From assembly GCF_904846035.1 (NCBI RefSeq), contig NZ_CAJGYT010000001.1:682001-746000 (forward strand): 64,000 nucleotides of DNA. The letters are read 5' to 3'. The notes under the pieces were generated by a model, which had not been told where the DNA came from, did not search any database, and saw nothing but the letters and a program-made list of their open reading frames with translations. The stretch is from Psychrobacter aestuarii. GTDB taxonomy: Bacteria; Pseudomonadota; Gammaproteobacteria; Pseudomonadales; Moraxellaceae. This document shows, one piece after another, positions 56,261-64,000 of this stretch. Positions within the stretch are counted from its first letter, which is position 1. Each line of letters opens with the position of its first letter. Position numbers and translations under genes: made by a program.

Positions 56261-56777
56261 GACACAAGTCCTTTTTAAATCTATCAATGACACCATACGC
56301 TTTAGGCATAATCACCACTTCAGAATAGTCTGGCACCCATTGATGTATAAGAAATCGGTGGCGGCTATAATCAATCTCACCTTTGGTAAGCCTTGACACC
56401 ACCCAATTAAGACGGGGCAGTTGCTCGTTAATTTGATACCCCAAATAGCCCTCTTTTTGTACAGGCGCAAGCGTTTCGGTGGACGGTGTGCCTGCACCGA
56501 ACGCTTCAAAATACGTGGTGGTCAGTAGCAGACCATCGTCTTGACGTTGGTACTGCTCCTCCCACCACTGCTTTTCTACAGAATGCATCCAGCGCAGTTG
56601 AAAATTAGGGTCGGTAAAATAACAAACCTTATCGCCTGCACCATCAGCGCCTTTTACGCGGACCTCAACCACAGGTTGACGGACAGCCACACGCCATAGG
56701 GTCAAACATAACAGTGAAACAACAACTACCGCGCCAATAAGTAACCAGAGTCGCTTACTTGGCAGTTTGTTCATCAT
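56232..56777 (-). CDS. DUF1850 protein of TAXI-TRAP operon
   Basis: This 181-aa protein has one N-terminal membrane segment (about 9-29) and an extracytoplasmic domain with the DUF1850 motif MHSVEKQWWEEQY, then TTTYFEAFGAGTPS and a C-terminal HRFLIHQW. DUF1850 proteins recur between TAXI binding proteins and fused permeases, suggesting an accessory role in transport, but their function is unproven. It overlaps the binding-protein gene by 23 bases and the permease gene by 29 bases. Confidence 0.86.
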   Translation of the reverse strand: MMNKLPSKRLWLLIGAVVVVSLLCLTLWRVAVRQPVVEVRVKGADGAGDKVCYFTDPNFQLRWMHSVEKQWWEEQYQRQDDGLLLTTTYFEAFGAGTPSTETLAPVQKEGYLGYQINEQLPRLNWVVSRLTKGEIDYSRHRFLIHQWVPDYSEVVIMPKAYGVIDRFKKDLCHELKSDGSQ

Positions 56778-57765
56778 AGTATTTTTTCGCGCCAGGATGG
56801 ATAGGGGCTACCATGCCATCACGGGCAGTCTCTAAGCTGATGTCGTTGGCCGCTTGGTGCGCGGTTTTTAGACCATCGAGATTGTCGAACAGTGCTTTGG
56901 TCAGTTTGTAACCATCGGCTTCAGACAAATCCGAGCTGACCAACAGCGCATTCATGATGGCAGCGGTTGGAATGGCGGTATCGTTGCCGTAGGTGCCCGC
57001 AGGAATCTCAAAGGTTTTGAAATAAGGCTTGGTGGCGATGATTTCTTTGAGCTTATTTTGGTCAATAGTCACCAGCTGCAAATCTAAGCCCTGCTCCAGC
57101 TCCATAAGTGATGAGTTGGGCAGACCACTACTAAAGAACGCGGCTTCGATTTTGCCCGCTTTCATACCGTCGGCAGCTTCTGCAAATCCCAAATAATCGA
57201 CCGTGATATCATCATAAGTGATGCCAAAGCCTTCTAGCAGAGTACGCGCATTCACTTCTGTACCAGAGCCTTGGTCACCGACAGCGATGCGCTTGCCTTT
57301 TAGGTCTTCAATGTTTTTGATGCCCGATTTTTTGGTGGTCACGATTTGCACCACGTTGGGGTACAAGACCGCAATCTGCTGGATGTTATCAATGGGCTTA
57401 TCGAAGTTGTTTTTGCCCTCGACCGCATCGGTGACCACGTCACTGAGCGCCATGACCATATCTACTTTGCCTTGCGTCAATAGGTTGACGTTTTCGACAG
57501 ATGCGCCTGTGGTTTGTGTTTTTGAGTTGACGCCAAAGGTTTTGGCATAGACTTCGGCTAACGACGTACCAATGATGTTGTACGGACCAGACGCACCGCC
57601 TGTCGCAATCGTGAGAAACTTGGTATCAAGCTGGTTTTCGTTTGTGGCACTGCTTTCTGTGGCGGCGCTCTCCCCTTCTGAGCTGGGTGATGAACAAGCG
57701 CTCAGTCCTAAGGCAGCACTCAGCATGGCACTTAAAAGCAATGAGGATTTTGAAAAATTTGACAT
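56755..57765 (-). CDS. TAXI family TRAP solute-binding protein
   Basis: This 336-aa lipoprotein has a signal ending in a lipobox (LGLSAC), an acidic Ser/Glu linker, and the TAXI domain: FLTIATGGASGPYNIIGTSLAEVY, VENVNLLTQGKVDMVMALSDV, GKRIAVGDQGSGTEVNARTLL and GKIEAAFFSSGLPN. The TAXI class binds glutamate-like or other carboxylates in the few studied cases. AAGGAAG lies 6 nt before the ATG; the frame runs 15 codons further upstream. It leads the three-gene operon. The lipobox is notable because the binding protein would be tethered rather than soluble. Confidence 0.93.
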   Translation of the reverse strand: MSNFSKSSLLLSAMLSAALGLSACSSPSSEGESAATESSATNENQLDTKFLTIATGGASGPYNIIGTSLAEVYAKTFGVNSKTQTTGASVENVNLLTQGKVDMVMALSDVVTDAVEGKNNFDKPIDNIQQIAVLYPNVVQIVTTKKSGIKNIEDLKGKRIAVGDQGSGTEVNARTLLEGFGITYDDITVDYLGFAEAADGMKAGKIEAAFFSSGLPNSSLMELEQGLDLQLVTIDQNKLKEIIATKPYFKTFEIPAGTYGNDTAIPTAAIMNALLVSSDLSEADGYKLTKALFDNLDGLKTAHQAANDISLETARDGMVAPIHPGAKKYYDEQTAK

Positions 57766-58123
57766 AATTTCTTCCTTGAAGGTATTAAAATAATCTCGGC
57801 TAGGCACCACGACCTAACAACCATCTGAACACAACGCCCAAAACTGGGACAAAGAAAAGACAGATACTCAACGATAGTCCCTTACACATCGGTAATACTA
57901 TAGCAATTTTGTAGACAAATAAACGCCACCTAAAGTTACGCATCAGTCAGGAAGCTACATTTGCCTATCTTTATATAAAAGACGATATAAGTGGCGCTAT
58001 AGACAGCGTGCGCAGCAATGCAGTAACAGGGCACGATACAATATGGTTTATAAAACCTGTCACCGACCCTATATAATAGGCTAACTATTTTATAAGACCC
58101 ATAATTCAAGGAATGCAACAGAC
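57766..58123. other. Divergent intergenic region, TAXI / hydrolase
   Basis: About 360 bases hold the two divergent promoters. A TATAAT at 58072-58077 is a good -10 for the plus-strand hydrolase, 46 nt before its ATG, but no strong -35 is present. No gene or RNA was recognised. Confidence 0.45.
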
Positions 58124-59050
58124 ATGAATTATCCAGAGCAGATTACCTCATCCAACCAAAGCCATTATTTGCACCATACTTTTTTTACGCCCAACACTGA
58201 GACGCAAGCCACTTTATTGATTGTGCATGGTATGTGCGAGCACAGTGGTCGCTATGATAAATTTGCGCAGTTTTTGGCAGACCATGGCATTGCGGTGGTG
58301 ACTTATGATCAGCTCGGACATGGGCAGACGGTCAAAAATGACGAAGAATTTGGCTTTTTTGACGAGGCGCATCCTGTGCAGGCGCTACTAAAAGACGTGG
58401 TCATTATGGCGGATGCGCTAAAGACCCGCTACCCTGACGTGCCGCACTTTATCATGGGGCATTCGATGGGCTCGTTTATTGTGCGTACGGTCTTAAAGCA
58501 TCATGCACAAGACTTTGCAGGCGCTATCTTAATGGGTACAGCGGACTTAAATCCCGCCATCAATGTGCTGCTGCCCATCAATGCGATGCTGGCAAAAGCG
58601 GCGCCAAAAAAGGTCAATGCCACCTTTGCCGATTTGATGAGCCAGCACTTTAACCAAAAGCTGGGCTGTAGCGCGACCCCTTCTAAATTTGCGTGGCTGA
58701 GTGAAGATGAGGACAACGTCAAAAACTACGAAGACGACCCATTAACGGGCTTTCACTTTACCAACAATGGCTTTTTGACCCTATTTGCGCTTATGAAAGC
58801 GGGTCTGAATAAAAACTGGGCAATGACCATTGATAAAGACTTTTCGATGCTGCTCGTCAGCGGTGCCAATGACCCTGTGGGCGATATGGGGCATGGGGTA
58901 CGCCGTGTGGCAAAACGCCTGCGTCAACAAGGCTTTACGCAGGTCGATACGCGCCTGTATCCCAACATGCGCCATGAGCCATTGAACGAGCGTCAGCATA
59001 TGGATGTGTACCGCGATATCCTGCGCTGGATACTCGCCCGCAGCCGCTAA
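58124..59050 (+). CDS. Monoacylglycerol lipase-like alpha/beta hydrolase
   Basis: This 308-aa serine hydrolase is of the monoacylglycerol lipase (lysophospholipase, S33-like) group: LLIVHGMCEHSGRYDKFAQFL, YDQLGHGQT, nucleophile elbow GHSMGSFIV, acid in SGANDPVGDMG, and the catalytic histidine in NMRHEPLNE. It lacks a signal peptide. AAGGA precedes the ATG at about 10 nt. The substrate is probably a long-chain glycerolipid, by family only. Confidence 0.88.
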   Translation: MNYPEQITSSNQSHYLHHTFFTPNTETQATLLIVHGMCEHSGRYDKFAQFLADHGIAVVTYDQLGHGQTVKNDEEFGFFDEAHPVQALLKDVVIMADALKTRYPDVPHFIMGHSMGSFIVRTVLKHHAQDFAGAILMGTADLNPAINVLLPINAMLAKAAPKKVNATFADLMSQHFNQKLGCSATPSKFAWLSEDEDNVKNYEDDPLTGFHFTNNGFLTLFALMKAGLNKNWAMTIDKDFSMLLVSGANDPVGDMGHGVRRVAKRLRQQGFTQVDTRLYPNMRHEPLNERQHMDVYRDILRWILARSR

Positions 59051-59211
59051 TGGCGTGCGTTTGCCAAATGCGGTCAAATTAGCGACAATAGGCGGCATAT
59101 CGGTCGCCATGCATGCTTTGGTATCCATGCGTTTTCAGGGTGTGTTACAATCACGCCGTATTTTTATTCTGTTTCGTTATCTACATTTTGTCATCACCAT
59201 TAGGATAAATT

Positions 59212-60033
59212 ATGTCACTACAACAAATCATCGAAGAAGCTTTTGAAAACCGCAACGACTACAGCCCAAGCACCATGCCACAAGACGTGCGCGATGCGAT
59301 TAACGCGGTACTTGAGCAGCTAGACAACGGCAGCCTACGCGTTGCTGAGAAAAAAGACGGCGAATGGGTCGTCAATCAGTGGGCAAAAAAAGCGGTACTG
59401 TTGTCATTCCGCCTAAACGACAACTACGCGATGCCAGCGGGTGAGCACGTACAGTTCTATGACAAAGTACCGACCAAATTTGCCGACTGGTCAGAGGCTG
59501 ACTTTAAAGCCGCGGGCGTCCGTGTTGTGCCACCTGCGGTCGCGCGTAAAGGCTCATACATTGCTGCTGGTGCGGTACTGATGCCATCATACGTGAACAT
59601 CGGCGCATTCGTTGACCAAGGCGCGATGGTAGACACTTGGGCGACTGTCGGCTCATGCGCACAAATCGGTAAAAACGTCCACCTATCAGGCGGCGTAGGC
59701 ATCGGCGGCGTACTAGAGCCACTACAAGCCAACCCAACCATCATCGAAGACAACTGCTTTATCGGTGCGCGCTCTGAGATTGTTGAAGGCGTTATCGTTG
59801 AAGAAGGTTCGGTCATCTCTATGGGTGTATACATCGGTCAATCAACGCGCATCTATGACCGTGAGACAGGCGAGATTCATCGCGGCCGTGTACCTGCAGG
59901 TTCCGTCGTTGTCCCAGGTAGCTTGCCTTCAGAAGACGGCACGCACAGCCTATACGCGGCAATCATCGTGAAAAAAGTGGACGCGCAAACCCGTGCCAAA
60001 ACCGCAGTAAACGAACTGCTACGCTTAGACTAG
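59212..60033 (+). CDS. dapD: Tetrahydrodipicolinate N-succinyltransferase
   Basis: This 273-aa enzyme of lysine and peptidoglycan synthesis succinylates tetrahydrodipicolinate. An N-terminal helical domain leads into [50 protein letters not shown], a left-handed hexapeptide beta-helix, and [25 protein letters not shown] precedes the ATG. It is monocistronic, with a strong terminator downstream. Confidence 0.97.
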   Translation: MSLQQIIEEAFENRNDYSPSTMPQDVRDAINAVLEQLDNGSLRVAEKKDGEWVVNQWAKKAVLLSFRLNDNYAMPAGEHVQFYDKVPTKFADWSEADFKAAGVRVVPPAVARKGSYIAAGAVLMPSYVNIGAFVDQGAMVDTWATVGSCAQIGKNVHLSGGVGIGGVLEPLQANPTIIEDNCFIGARSEIVEGVIVEEGSVISMGVYIGQSTRIYDRETGEIHRGRVPAGSVVVPGSLPSEDGTHSLYAAIIVKKVDAQTRAKTAVNELLRLD

Positions 60034-60112
60034 GCTTTTATTAAACGCCGATGAGGCTGACGGCAGTCACGAGCCGCTGATGGCGCACGTTGCTGCCCAA
60101 CAGACTAAATGC

Positions 60113-60149
60113 AAAAAAGACGCTGAGGTTGACTTCAGCGTCTTTTTTT
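60113..60149 (+). terminator. Terminator of dapD
   Basis: GACGCTGA (60119-60126) pairs with TCAGCGTC (60135-60142), extended by A6 and T7 runs, loop of 8 nt. Confidence 0.92.
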
Positions 60150-60173
60150 ACAGTCTATGTGCCTGATATACGT

Positions 60174-60179
60174 TATAAT
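60174..60179 (+). promoter_or_regulatory. Candidate -10 element of queE
   Basis: A consensus TATAAT starts 25 nt after the dapD terminator. No good -35 was found. Transcription from here would give a 135-nt leader containing the hairpin at 60254-60310. Confidence 0.4.
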
Positions 60180-60253
60180 TTTGTACCGCAATCTTTGCGA
60201 TTTTCTCTTTTAGTTTTAGCACGCTTTAAGACGTGTCTGGAACTTCCCTTTTT

Positions 60254-60310
60254 GTTGACTGCCCTGTATTTATGGCGCTTTGGCGGCTGTATAAATACAG
60301 GGCAGTCAAC
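60254..60310 (+). promoter_or_regulatory. 20-bp perfect hairpin in queE leader
   Basis: A 20-bp perfect inverted repeat (60254-60273 with 60291-60310, 17-nt loop) ends 10 nt before the queE ATG. No U-tract follows and no Shine-Dalgarno is visible between it and the ATG. It could control translation initiation or be an operator. It does not match preQ1 riboswitch sequences I know. Confidence 0.7.
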
Positions 60311-60320
60311 CTTTTATGAT

Positions 60321-61052
60321 ATGACTGCTATGAGTGACCACCCTTTACGTAATACCAGCATCGCTGTGACCGACCCTTCAGCAGGGCTGCGCGTGACCGA
60401 GATTTTTTATTCTTTGCAAGGTGAGGCGCTGACCTCGGGGCTACCGACCATCTTTATCCGCTTAACGGGCTGCCCGCTGCGCTGCGTGTACTGCGATACC
60501 GAATATGCCTTTGTTGGCGGTGAGCGCCAGTCGCTTGATGAGATTATGACCACGGTTGCCAGCCATCCGTGCAAGCGCATTTGCTTAACAGGTGGCGAGC
60601 CACTCGCGCAGCCCAATGCCATCGCCCTCATTAAGATGCTGCTCGCTGAGGGCTACGAGATTTCGCTTGAGACCGCAGGCGCACTGTCGGTCGCGGATGT
60701 GCCGAGCGCGGTCAGTAAAGTGATGGACATCAAAACCCCAAGCTCAGGCGAAGCGGACAAAAACCTGTGGTCAAACCTAGACTATCTAACCCCTCATGAC
60801 CAATTAAAATTCGTGATCATGAATCGCGCCGATTATGAGTGGTCGGTTGAGCAATTACGCACGCACGCGCTTGATGAACGCGTGGGCACGGTGTGGTTTT
60901 CACCCATGTTTAATGTCGCAGAAGACGACAGCAGCCCTGAGGTGCCGATGCTGGCGCAAGAGCTGGCAGAGTGGATATTGACCGATGCGCTGCCCGTGCG
61001 CTTTCAATTGCAGCTGCACAAAATCATTTGGGCAGACGCTAAAGGCAAATAA
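60321..61052 (+). CDS. queE: 7-carboxy-7-deazaguanine synthase QueE
   Basis: This radical SAM enzyme of about 243 aa makes 7-carboxy-7-deazaguanine in queuosine synthesis. Marks are VTEIFYSLQGEALTSGLPTIFIRLTGCPLRCVYCDTEY (CxxxCxxC ligands), the SAM-binding LTGGEPLAQ, ETAGA, and a C-terminal RFQLQLHKIIWADA. The open frame runs 77 codons further upstream through the leader hairpin. I start at the first ATG before DHPLRN; the ATG at 60330 is also possible. Confidence 0.92.
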   Translation: MTAMSDHPLRNTSIAVTDPSAGLRVTEIFYSLQGEALTSGLPTIFIRLTGCPLRCVYCDTEYAFVGGERQSLDEIMTTVASHPCKRICLTGGEPLAQPNAIALIKMLLAEGYEISLETAGALSVADVPSAVSKVMDIKTPSSGEADKNLWSNLDYLTPHDQLKFVIMNRADYEWSVEQLRTHALDERVGTVWFSPMFNVAEDDSSPEVPMLAQELAEWILTDALPVRFQLQLHKIIWADAKGK

Positions 61053-61097
61053 AAAAGTGCGCTCATAAAAATAAAATAACAATAAGGACGTTGTTAG

Positions 61098-62186
61098 ATG
61101 GTCAGGCTGATTTTGTTAGGGCTACTGGCAGGGGCGTTTTTTAGCTCCACCTTTGTGCTCAATGAGCTGATGAGTAGCGCGGGCGGGCATTGGTTTTGGT
61201 CAGCGAGCCTGCGCTATGTGTTTATGCTCTTATTATTGACGTTCATGATTGGTATACGTTCAGGGGCGGCACGTATTGGTGCGCTGTTTACGATTTTTTG
61301 TCAGCATTGGCGCTTTTGGTGCTTGACGGGCAGCATTGGTTTTGGGGTGTTTTACACAGGCATTTGCTACGCGGCTGACCACGTGAGCGGCTGGGTGGTG
61401 GCGGCGACCTTTATGTTTACGGTCGTCAGTAGCCTACTCGTACTGCTTGCCTTTGGGCAGCGCTTTGATAAAAAGTTTGTGTTTTATGCGCTGCTGGTGT
61501 TCATCGGCGTATTGCTGGCGAACATCAGCGAGGGGCTGCATGGTGGCGGCACAGATGGCGCAGCACTATCAGACCTGCTGCTATACGGTGCGCTGCCCGC
61601 CTTAATTGCGGCGTTTAGCTACCCGATTGGCAATCAGCTGGTGTGGCAAGCGTCCTTTAATGCGAAGAAAAACGCTGCCGAGCAAGAAAATCATATTCTT
61701 TTGGCGCAAGCGGCTTTAGATATGCATGAGACGCCCCATAGTACACAGACGCAAGCGGCAAGCCCGTCAGTAGACACACCTAACAGCATATTATCGGCAT
61801 GGATTGCGCGTATCCCTGTGATTGAGACGCAGCTTTTGACCGATGCTTTTAACAAGGTCTGGCTGATGACGCTCGGCAGTTTGCCGTTTTGGTTGGTGCT
61901 GGGGCTTGTGGTGCGTCCTGAGCTGCCCGCATCCAGTCAGGTTGTGAATACCTTTTTGGTGGCGCTGCTCTCAGGGGTGGCGGCGACCAGTATTTTTTTA
62001 TACGCGCGTGAGCAGGCGACGACCTCCAGCGAAGTGGCGGGCGTGGATGCCACCCAAGCCAGTGAAGTTATTTTTGCGCTGATTGGCGGCATGGTTTTGC
62101 TTGGCAGTCCCCTGCCATCGATGCTAGGTCTGTTTGGCATTGTGCTGATTATTATTGGCTTGATTTTATTTGCCAAAGACGGCTAA
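61098..62186 (+). CDS. DMT-superfamily efflux transporter, EmrE-like family
   Basis: This 362-aa protein has about 10 membrane segments and matches the multidrug resistance efflux transporter family of the drug/metabolite superfamily: LAGAFFSSTFVLNELMSS at the start, FYTGICYAADHVSGWVVAATF, and C-terminal ASEVIFALIGGMVLLG. A hydrophilic loop of about 60 residues (190-250) splits the two halves and is longer than usual. AAGGA lies before the ATG. It follows queE by 45 bases, so co-transcription is likely, and ends near a strong terminator. The substrate is unknown. Confidence 0.83.
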   Translation: MVRLILLGLLAGAFFSSTFVLNELMSSAGGHWFWSASLRYVFMLLLLTFMIGIRSGAARIGALFTIFCQHWRFWCLTGSIGFGVFYTGICYAADHVSGWVVAATFMFTVVSSLLVLLAFGQRFDKKFVFYALLVFIGVLLANISEGLHGGGTDGAALSDLLLYGALPALIAAFSYPIGNQLVWQASFNAKKNAAEQENHILLAQAALDMHETPHSTQTQAASPSVDTPNSILSAWIARIPVIETQLLTDAFNKVWLMTLGSLPFWLVLGLVVRPELPASSQVVNTFLVALLSGVAATSIFLYAREQATTSSEVAGVDATQASEVIFALIGGMVLLGSPLPSMLGLFGIVLIIIGLILFAKDG

Positions 62187-62244
62187 TGCCGCGTTTGTCT
62201 TATCGCTGACTTATTTTTTTAATAAAATCAAACCTTATCAATGA

Positions 62245-62266
62245 CTTGTCATTATATTATGACAAG
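62245..62266. repeat. Perfect inverted repeat upstream of TRIC genes
   Basis: CTTGTCAT (62245-62252) and ATGACAAG (62259-62266) flank TATATT. It lies just before a terminator and 88 nt upstream of the first TRIC gene; it could be an operator or a second hairpin. Confidence 0.5.
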
Positions 62267-62278
62267 CACTTATGATTC

Positions 62279-62311
62279 ATCGCGCAAGCCGATTGCGCGA
62301 TTATTTTTTTT
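62279..62311 (+). terminator. Terminator of the EmrE-like gene
   Basis: ATCGCGCAA (62279-62287) pairs with TTGCGCGAT (62293-62301), loop GCCGA, followed by TA and eight T. Confidence 0.92.
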
Positions 62312-62353
62312 CCCGATGTTTTTATCGATTGCGCCGCTATAAGGAGTGACCAG

Positions 62354-62989
62354 ATGGCAGATGAGTTGGTGTCCCCTGCGACGCTGTTGTATTTTTTGGA
62401 CATGATTGGTGTGATTGCGTGCGCCATCGCAGGGACACTACTTGCGCAGCACAAAGGCTTTGATATCTCAGGCTGTATTTTGGTATCGATGGTCAATGCG
62501 ATTGGCGGCGGCACGCTGCGCGATATGGCTTTGGACAGACATCCTTTATTTTGGATGACCGATTTGAATTATGTGATTGTCATCACCATCACCTCGGTCG
62601 TGATACAGGTGTTTTTTCATTTGTATCACAAGATAGACAACGCGCTCAACCTGTTTGACGCCATTGGACTGGCGGCATTTAGTGTCATTGGCTTTAAAGT
62701 GGCGCTGGCACAAGACGTCTCGCCATTGATTGCGGTCATGATGGGCGTCTGGACATCCATTGTTGGTGGCTTGATGCGTGATATTATCTGTAATGAGCTC
62801 CCCTTGGTGCTCCAGCGCGAGATTTATATCACGGCCAGTGTCGCAGGTTCAGTGACCTATTTGCTGCTTGACCATTTCGGTATGGATGCCGGCGTCAACG
62901 AATTTATCATGCTGGGTGTCATCTTTGCGGTGCGTATGCTCGCACTGCGCTTTGATTGGCATCTCCCTTCCATTCGCTTAGTGAAATAA
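62354..62989 (+). CDS. TRIC-type cation channel family protein (YicG-like), copy 1
   Basis: This 211-aa membrane protein has seven predicted segments built from a repeated unit. The glycine motifs AIGGGTLRDMALDRHPLFW and IVGGLMRDIICNELPLVLQREIY are hallmarks of the UPF0126/YicG family, whose members form trimeric K+-permeable channels of the TRIC fold. AAGGAGTG precedes the ATG. It lies 23 bases before a second copy. Confidence 0.9.
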   Translation: MADELVSPATLLYFLDMIGVIACAIAGTLLAQHKGFDISGCILVSMVNAIGGGTLRDMALDRHPLFWMTDLNYVIVITITSVVIQVFFHLYHKIDNALNLFDAIGLAAFSVIGFKVALAQDVSPLIAVMMGVWTSIVGGLMRDIICNELPLVLQREIYITASVAGSVTYLLLDHFGMDAGVNEFIMLGVIFAVRMLALRFDWHLPSIRLVK

Positions 62990-63012
62990 GCAATCAGATA
63001 ACGTGACCGCTT

Positions 63013-63828
63013 ATGATACAAACGTTTTTGATGCATGTGTATGCTTTTTTAAATACCTGTTCGCTGACACTGTTTGATAGACCCATCACTTTGTCTTGGT
63101 CATCGGCGACGCTGGTGGCGACTGACCATAAGGTACCTATCGATCCACTGACAGGGCTGCCCATCGTGCTGACGCCAGATATCGTCACCACCTTTGAGCC
63201 GACCTCGTTTATGTTTTGGCTCGATATGCTGGGGATTTTTGCCTGTAGCGTGTCGGGGACGATTCTTGCCAAACACAAAAACTTTGACGTGTTCGGCTGT
63301 ATTTTGGTGGCGATGCTGACCGCTATCGGCGGCGGCACAGTGCGTGATGTTATTTTGAATCGCAATCCGCTGTTTTGGCTGGTGGATATGAACTATTTGC
63401 TGCTTATTACCATTTCATCCTTGGGCTTTCAGATTTTTTGTAACCCGCAAGCCAAACACGTCGATGCGCTGCTCAAGTGGTTCGATACATTGGGGCTTGC
63501 GGTCTTTACCTTAATCGGTATCAAGGTCTCGCAAAGCATGGGCGCAAACATCCCTGTGTCTTTGCTGCTTGGGGTGGTCACCATCATCGTCGGCGGTATC
63601 ATCCGCGATATGATTTGTAATGAGATTCCGCTGGTATTACAGCAAGAGATTTACATCACCGCTGCGCTCATCGGTGGCGGGCTGTACTTTGCTTTAGGCG
63701 CGATTGGCATGACCGATTGGGTCAATGAAATCGTCACCATGACGACGATTTTTATCATTCGCACCTTTGCCATTTTGTACGACTGGCACTTTCCTGATAT
63801 CAGCTTGATTAACAGACGCGCCAAATAA
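63013..63828 (+). CDS. TRIC-type cation channel family protein, copy 2
   Basis: This 271-aa protein repeats the family core of the preceding gene (AIGGGTVRDVILNRNPLFW, IVGGIIRDMICNEIPLVLQQEIY) but has about 60 extra N-terminal residues, including a hydrophobic stretch and a linker rich in Thr, Pro and Asp. The start is uncertain because no clear ribosome-binding site precedes the ATG. Its two halves are closest to copy 1, so a local duplication is likely. It ends at a strong terminator. Confidence 0.88.
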   Translation: MIQTFLMHVYAFLNTCSLTLFDRPITLSWSSATLVATDHKVPIDPLTGLPIVLTPDIVTTFEPTSFMFWLDMLGIFACSVSGTILAKHKNFDVFGCILVAMLTAIGGGTVRDVILNRNPLFWLVDMNYLLLITISSLGFQIFCNPQAKHVDALLKWFDTLGLAVFTLIGIKVSQSMGANIPVSLLLGVVTIIVGGIIRDMICNEIPLVLQQEIYITAALIGGGLYFALGAIGMTDWVNEIVTMTTIFIIRTFAILYDWHFPDISLINRRAK

Positions 63829-63858
63829 CAGCGCCCAACAAATACTTTATAAAAACAC

Positions 63859-63891
63859 AAAAAGGTCTGAATACGCATTCAGACCTTTTTT
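63859..63891. terminator. Bidirectional terminator, TRIC2 / recJ
   Basis: A 14-bp stem (63859-63872 with 63877-63890, loop ACGC) with A5 and T6 ends sits between convergent genes. Confidence 0.93.
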
Positions 63892-63918
63892 ATTAAACAA
63901 CACTTATTTTTACTGGGC

Positions 63919-64000
63919 TTAATCGGTTGCCACCACTGCCAAATCGCGCACCATCAACTGAATGCTTTGTTTGCCTTGCCATTCGTTGATGTCCAGCTCA
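63919..64000 (-). CDS. recJ: Probable RecJ exonuclease, C-terminal end (partial)
   Basis: The minus strand is open from the window edge to a TAA at 63919-63921 and encodes 26 residues ending in ELDINEWQGKQSIQLMVRDL then AVVATD. The pattern ELxINEWxGxxSIQLMVxDL resembles the C-terminus of the single-strand DNA exonuclease RecJ. The gene is cut by the window, and such a short segment allows only a tentative name. The terminator at 63859-63891 lies just past its stop. Confidence 0.6.
   Translation of the reverse strand, partial: ELDINEWQGKQSIQLMVRDLAVVATD

Noticed and set aside
60090..60320. Long N-terminal extension of QueE
   Set aside because: The extra residues run through the dapD terminator region and the leader hairpin, and QueE homology starts well after the first ATG at 60321.
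60174..60320. preQ1 riboswitch before queE
   Set aside because: No sequence matching the known preQ1-I, -II or -III aptamer cores was seen; the long simple stem is of another kind.
1..64000. CRISPR arrays, tRNA, rRNA, insertion sequences, integrases
   Set aside because: No regularly spaced direct repeats, cloverleaf sequences, rRNA-like stretches, transposase or integrase motifs were seen on either strand by reading.

Overview
The window reads as a chromosomal segment of a gammaproteobacterium, most likely a Moraxellaceae member close to Psychrobacter. This is an inference from the gene set: a cbb3 oxidase cluster, a single-permease Lol exporter beside lolD, a fused RlmKL, an AceI-like PACE transporter, TAXI-TRAP with DUF1850, MetZ-type sulfhydrylation and AcnB. 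No rRNA, tRNA, insertion sequence, prophage or CRISPR array was seen. Coding density is high, and many genes end in clear U-tract hairpins, several shared by convergent genes.

Layout. 1-18 kb is housekeeping: recR, ybaB and metZ (minus); a ClsC-like phospholipase D lipoprotein, an MHS-type transporter and dusA (plus); then CPBP protease, alpha/beta hydrolase, sppA and comEC (minus); DUF2062 (plus); lolD and a LolC/E-type permease (minus); an unknown protein; and an SCP2-domain protein. 19-25 kb is the respiratory block ccoN-ccoO-ccoQ-ccoP, then ccoG and a FixH-family gene. ccoQ is only 59 codons and overlaps both neighbours. 25-33.7 kb carries ttcA, queC, a small secreted cysteine protein, a Bcp peroxiredoxin, an Lpd-like flavoprotein, an MscS channel and rlmKL.

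33.9-46.4 kb is the most interesting region, a Ter (tellurite/stress) island. Its plus-strand arm is terD, a DUF475/TerC-like membrane protein, glsA, terE, an AIM24-family protein and terZ. A convergent terA sits on the minus strand. A second plus-strand arm of five genes encodes an ATP-grasp enzyme, a PRTase-TRSP protein, a HAD hydrolase, a StiP-type PRTase with a PELOTA-like domain, and a CitE/HpcH-like lyase. This matches the class of Ter operons predicted by comparative genomics to make a nucleoside-like metabolite whose identity is, to my knowledge, unproven. Here the island also encloses a glutaminase gene, and terB, terF and vWA-type ter genes are absent from the window.

46.4-49.4 kb holds an alpha/beta hydrolase, a PACE efflux gene and a strikingly A+T-rich membrane-protein gene. 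The last two lie between two near-identical terminator sequences, which suggests acquired DNA beside acnB. 49.4-64 kb returns to core functions: acnB, lipA, a small lipoprotein, a TAXI-TRAP uptake operon (substrate-binding protein, DUF1850, fused permease, overlapping reading frames), a monoacylglycerol-lipase-like hydrolase, dapD, queE, a DMT-superfamily efflux protein, two tandem TRIC-type channel genes, and the 3' end of a probable recJ at the right edge.

Other points that stand out are a ComEC whose C-terminal metallo-beta-lactamase motif appears lost, a 20-bp perfect hairpin directly ahead of the queE start codon, and several genes whose best start differs from the longest open frame.
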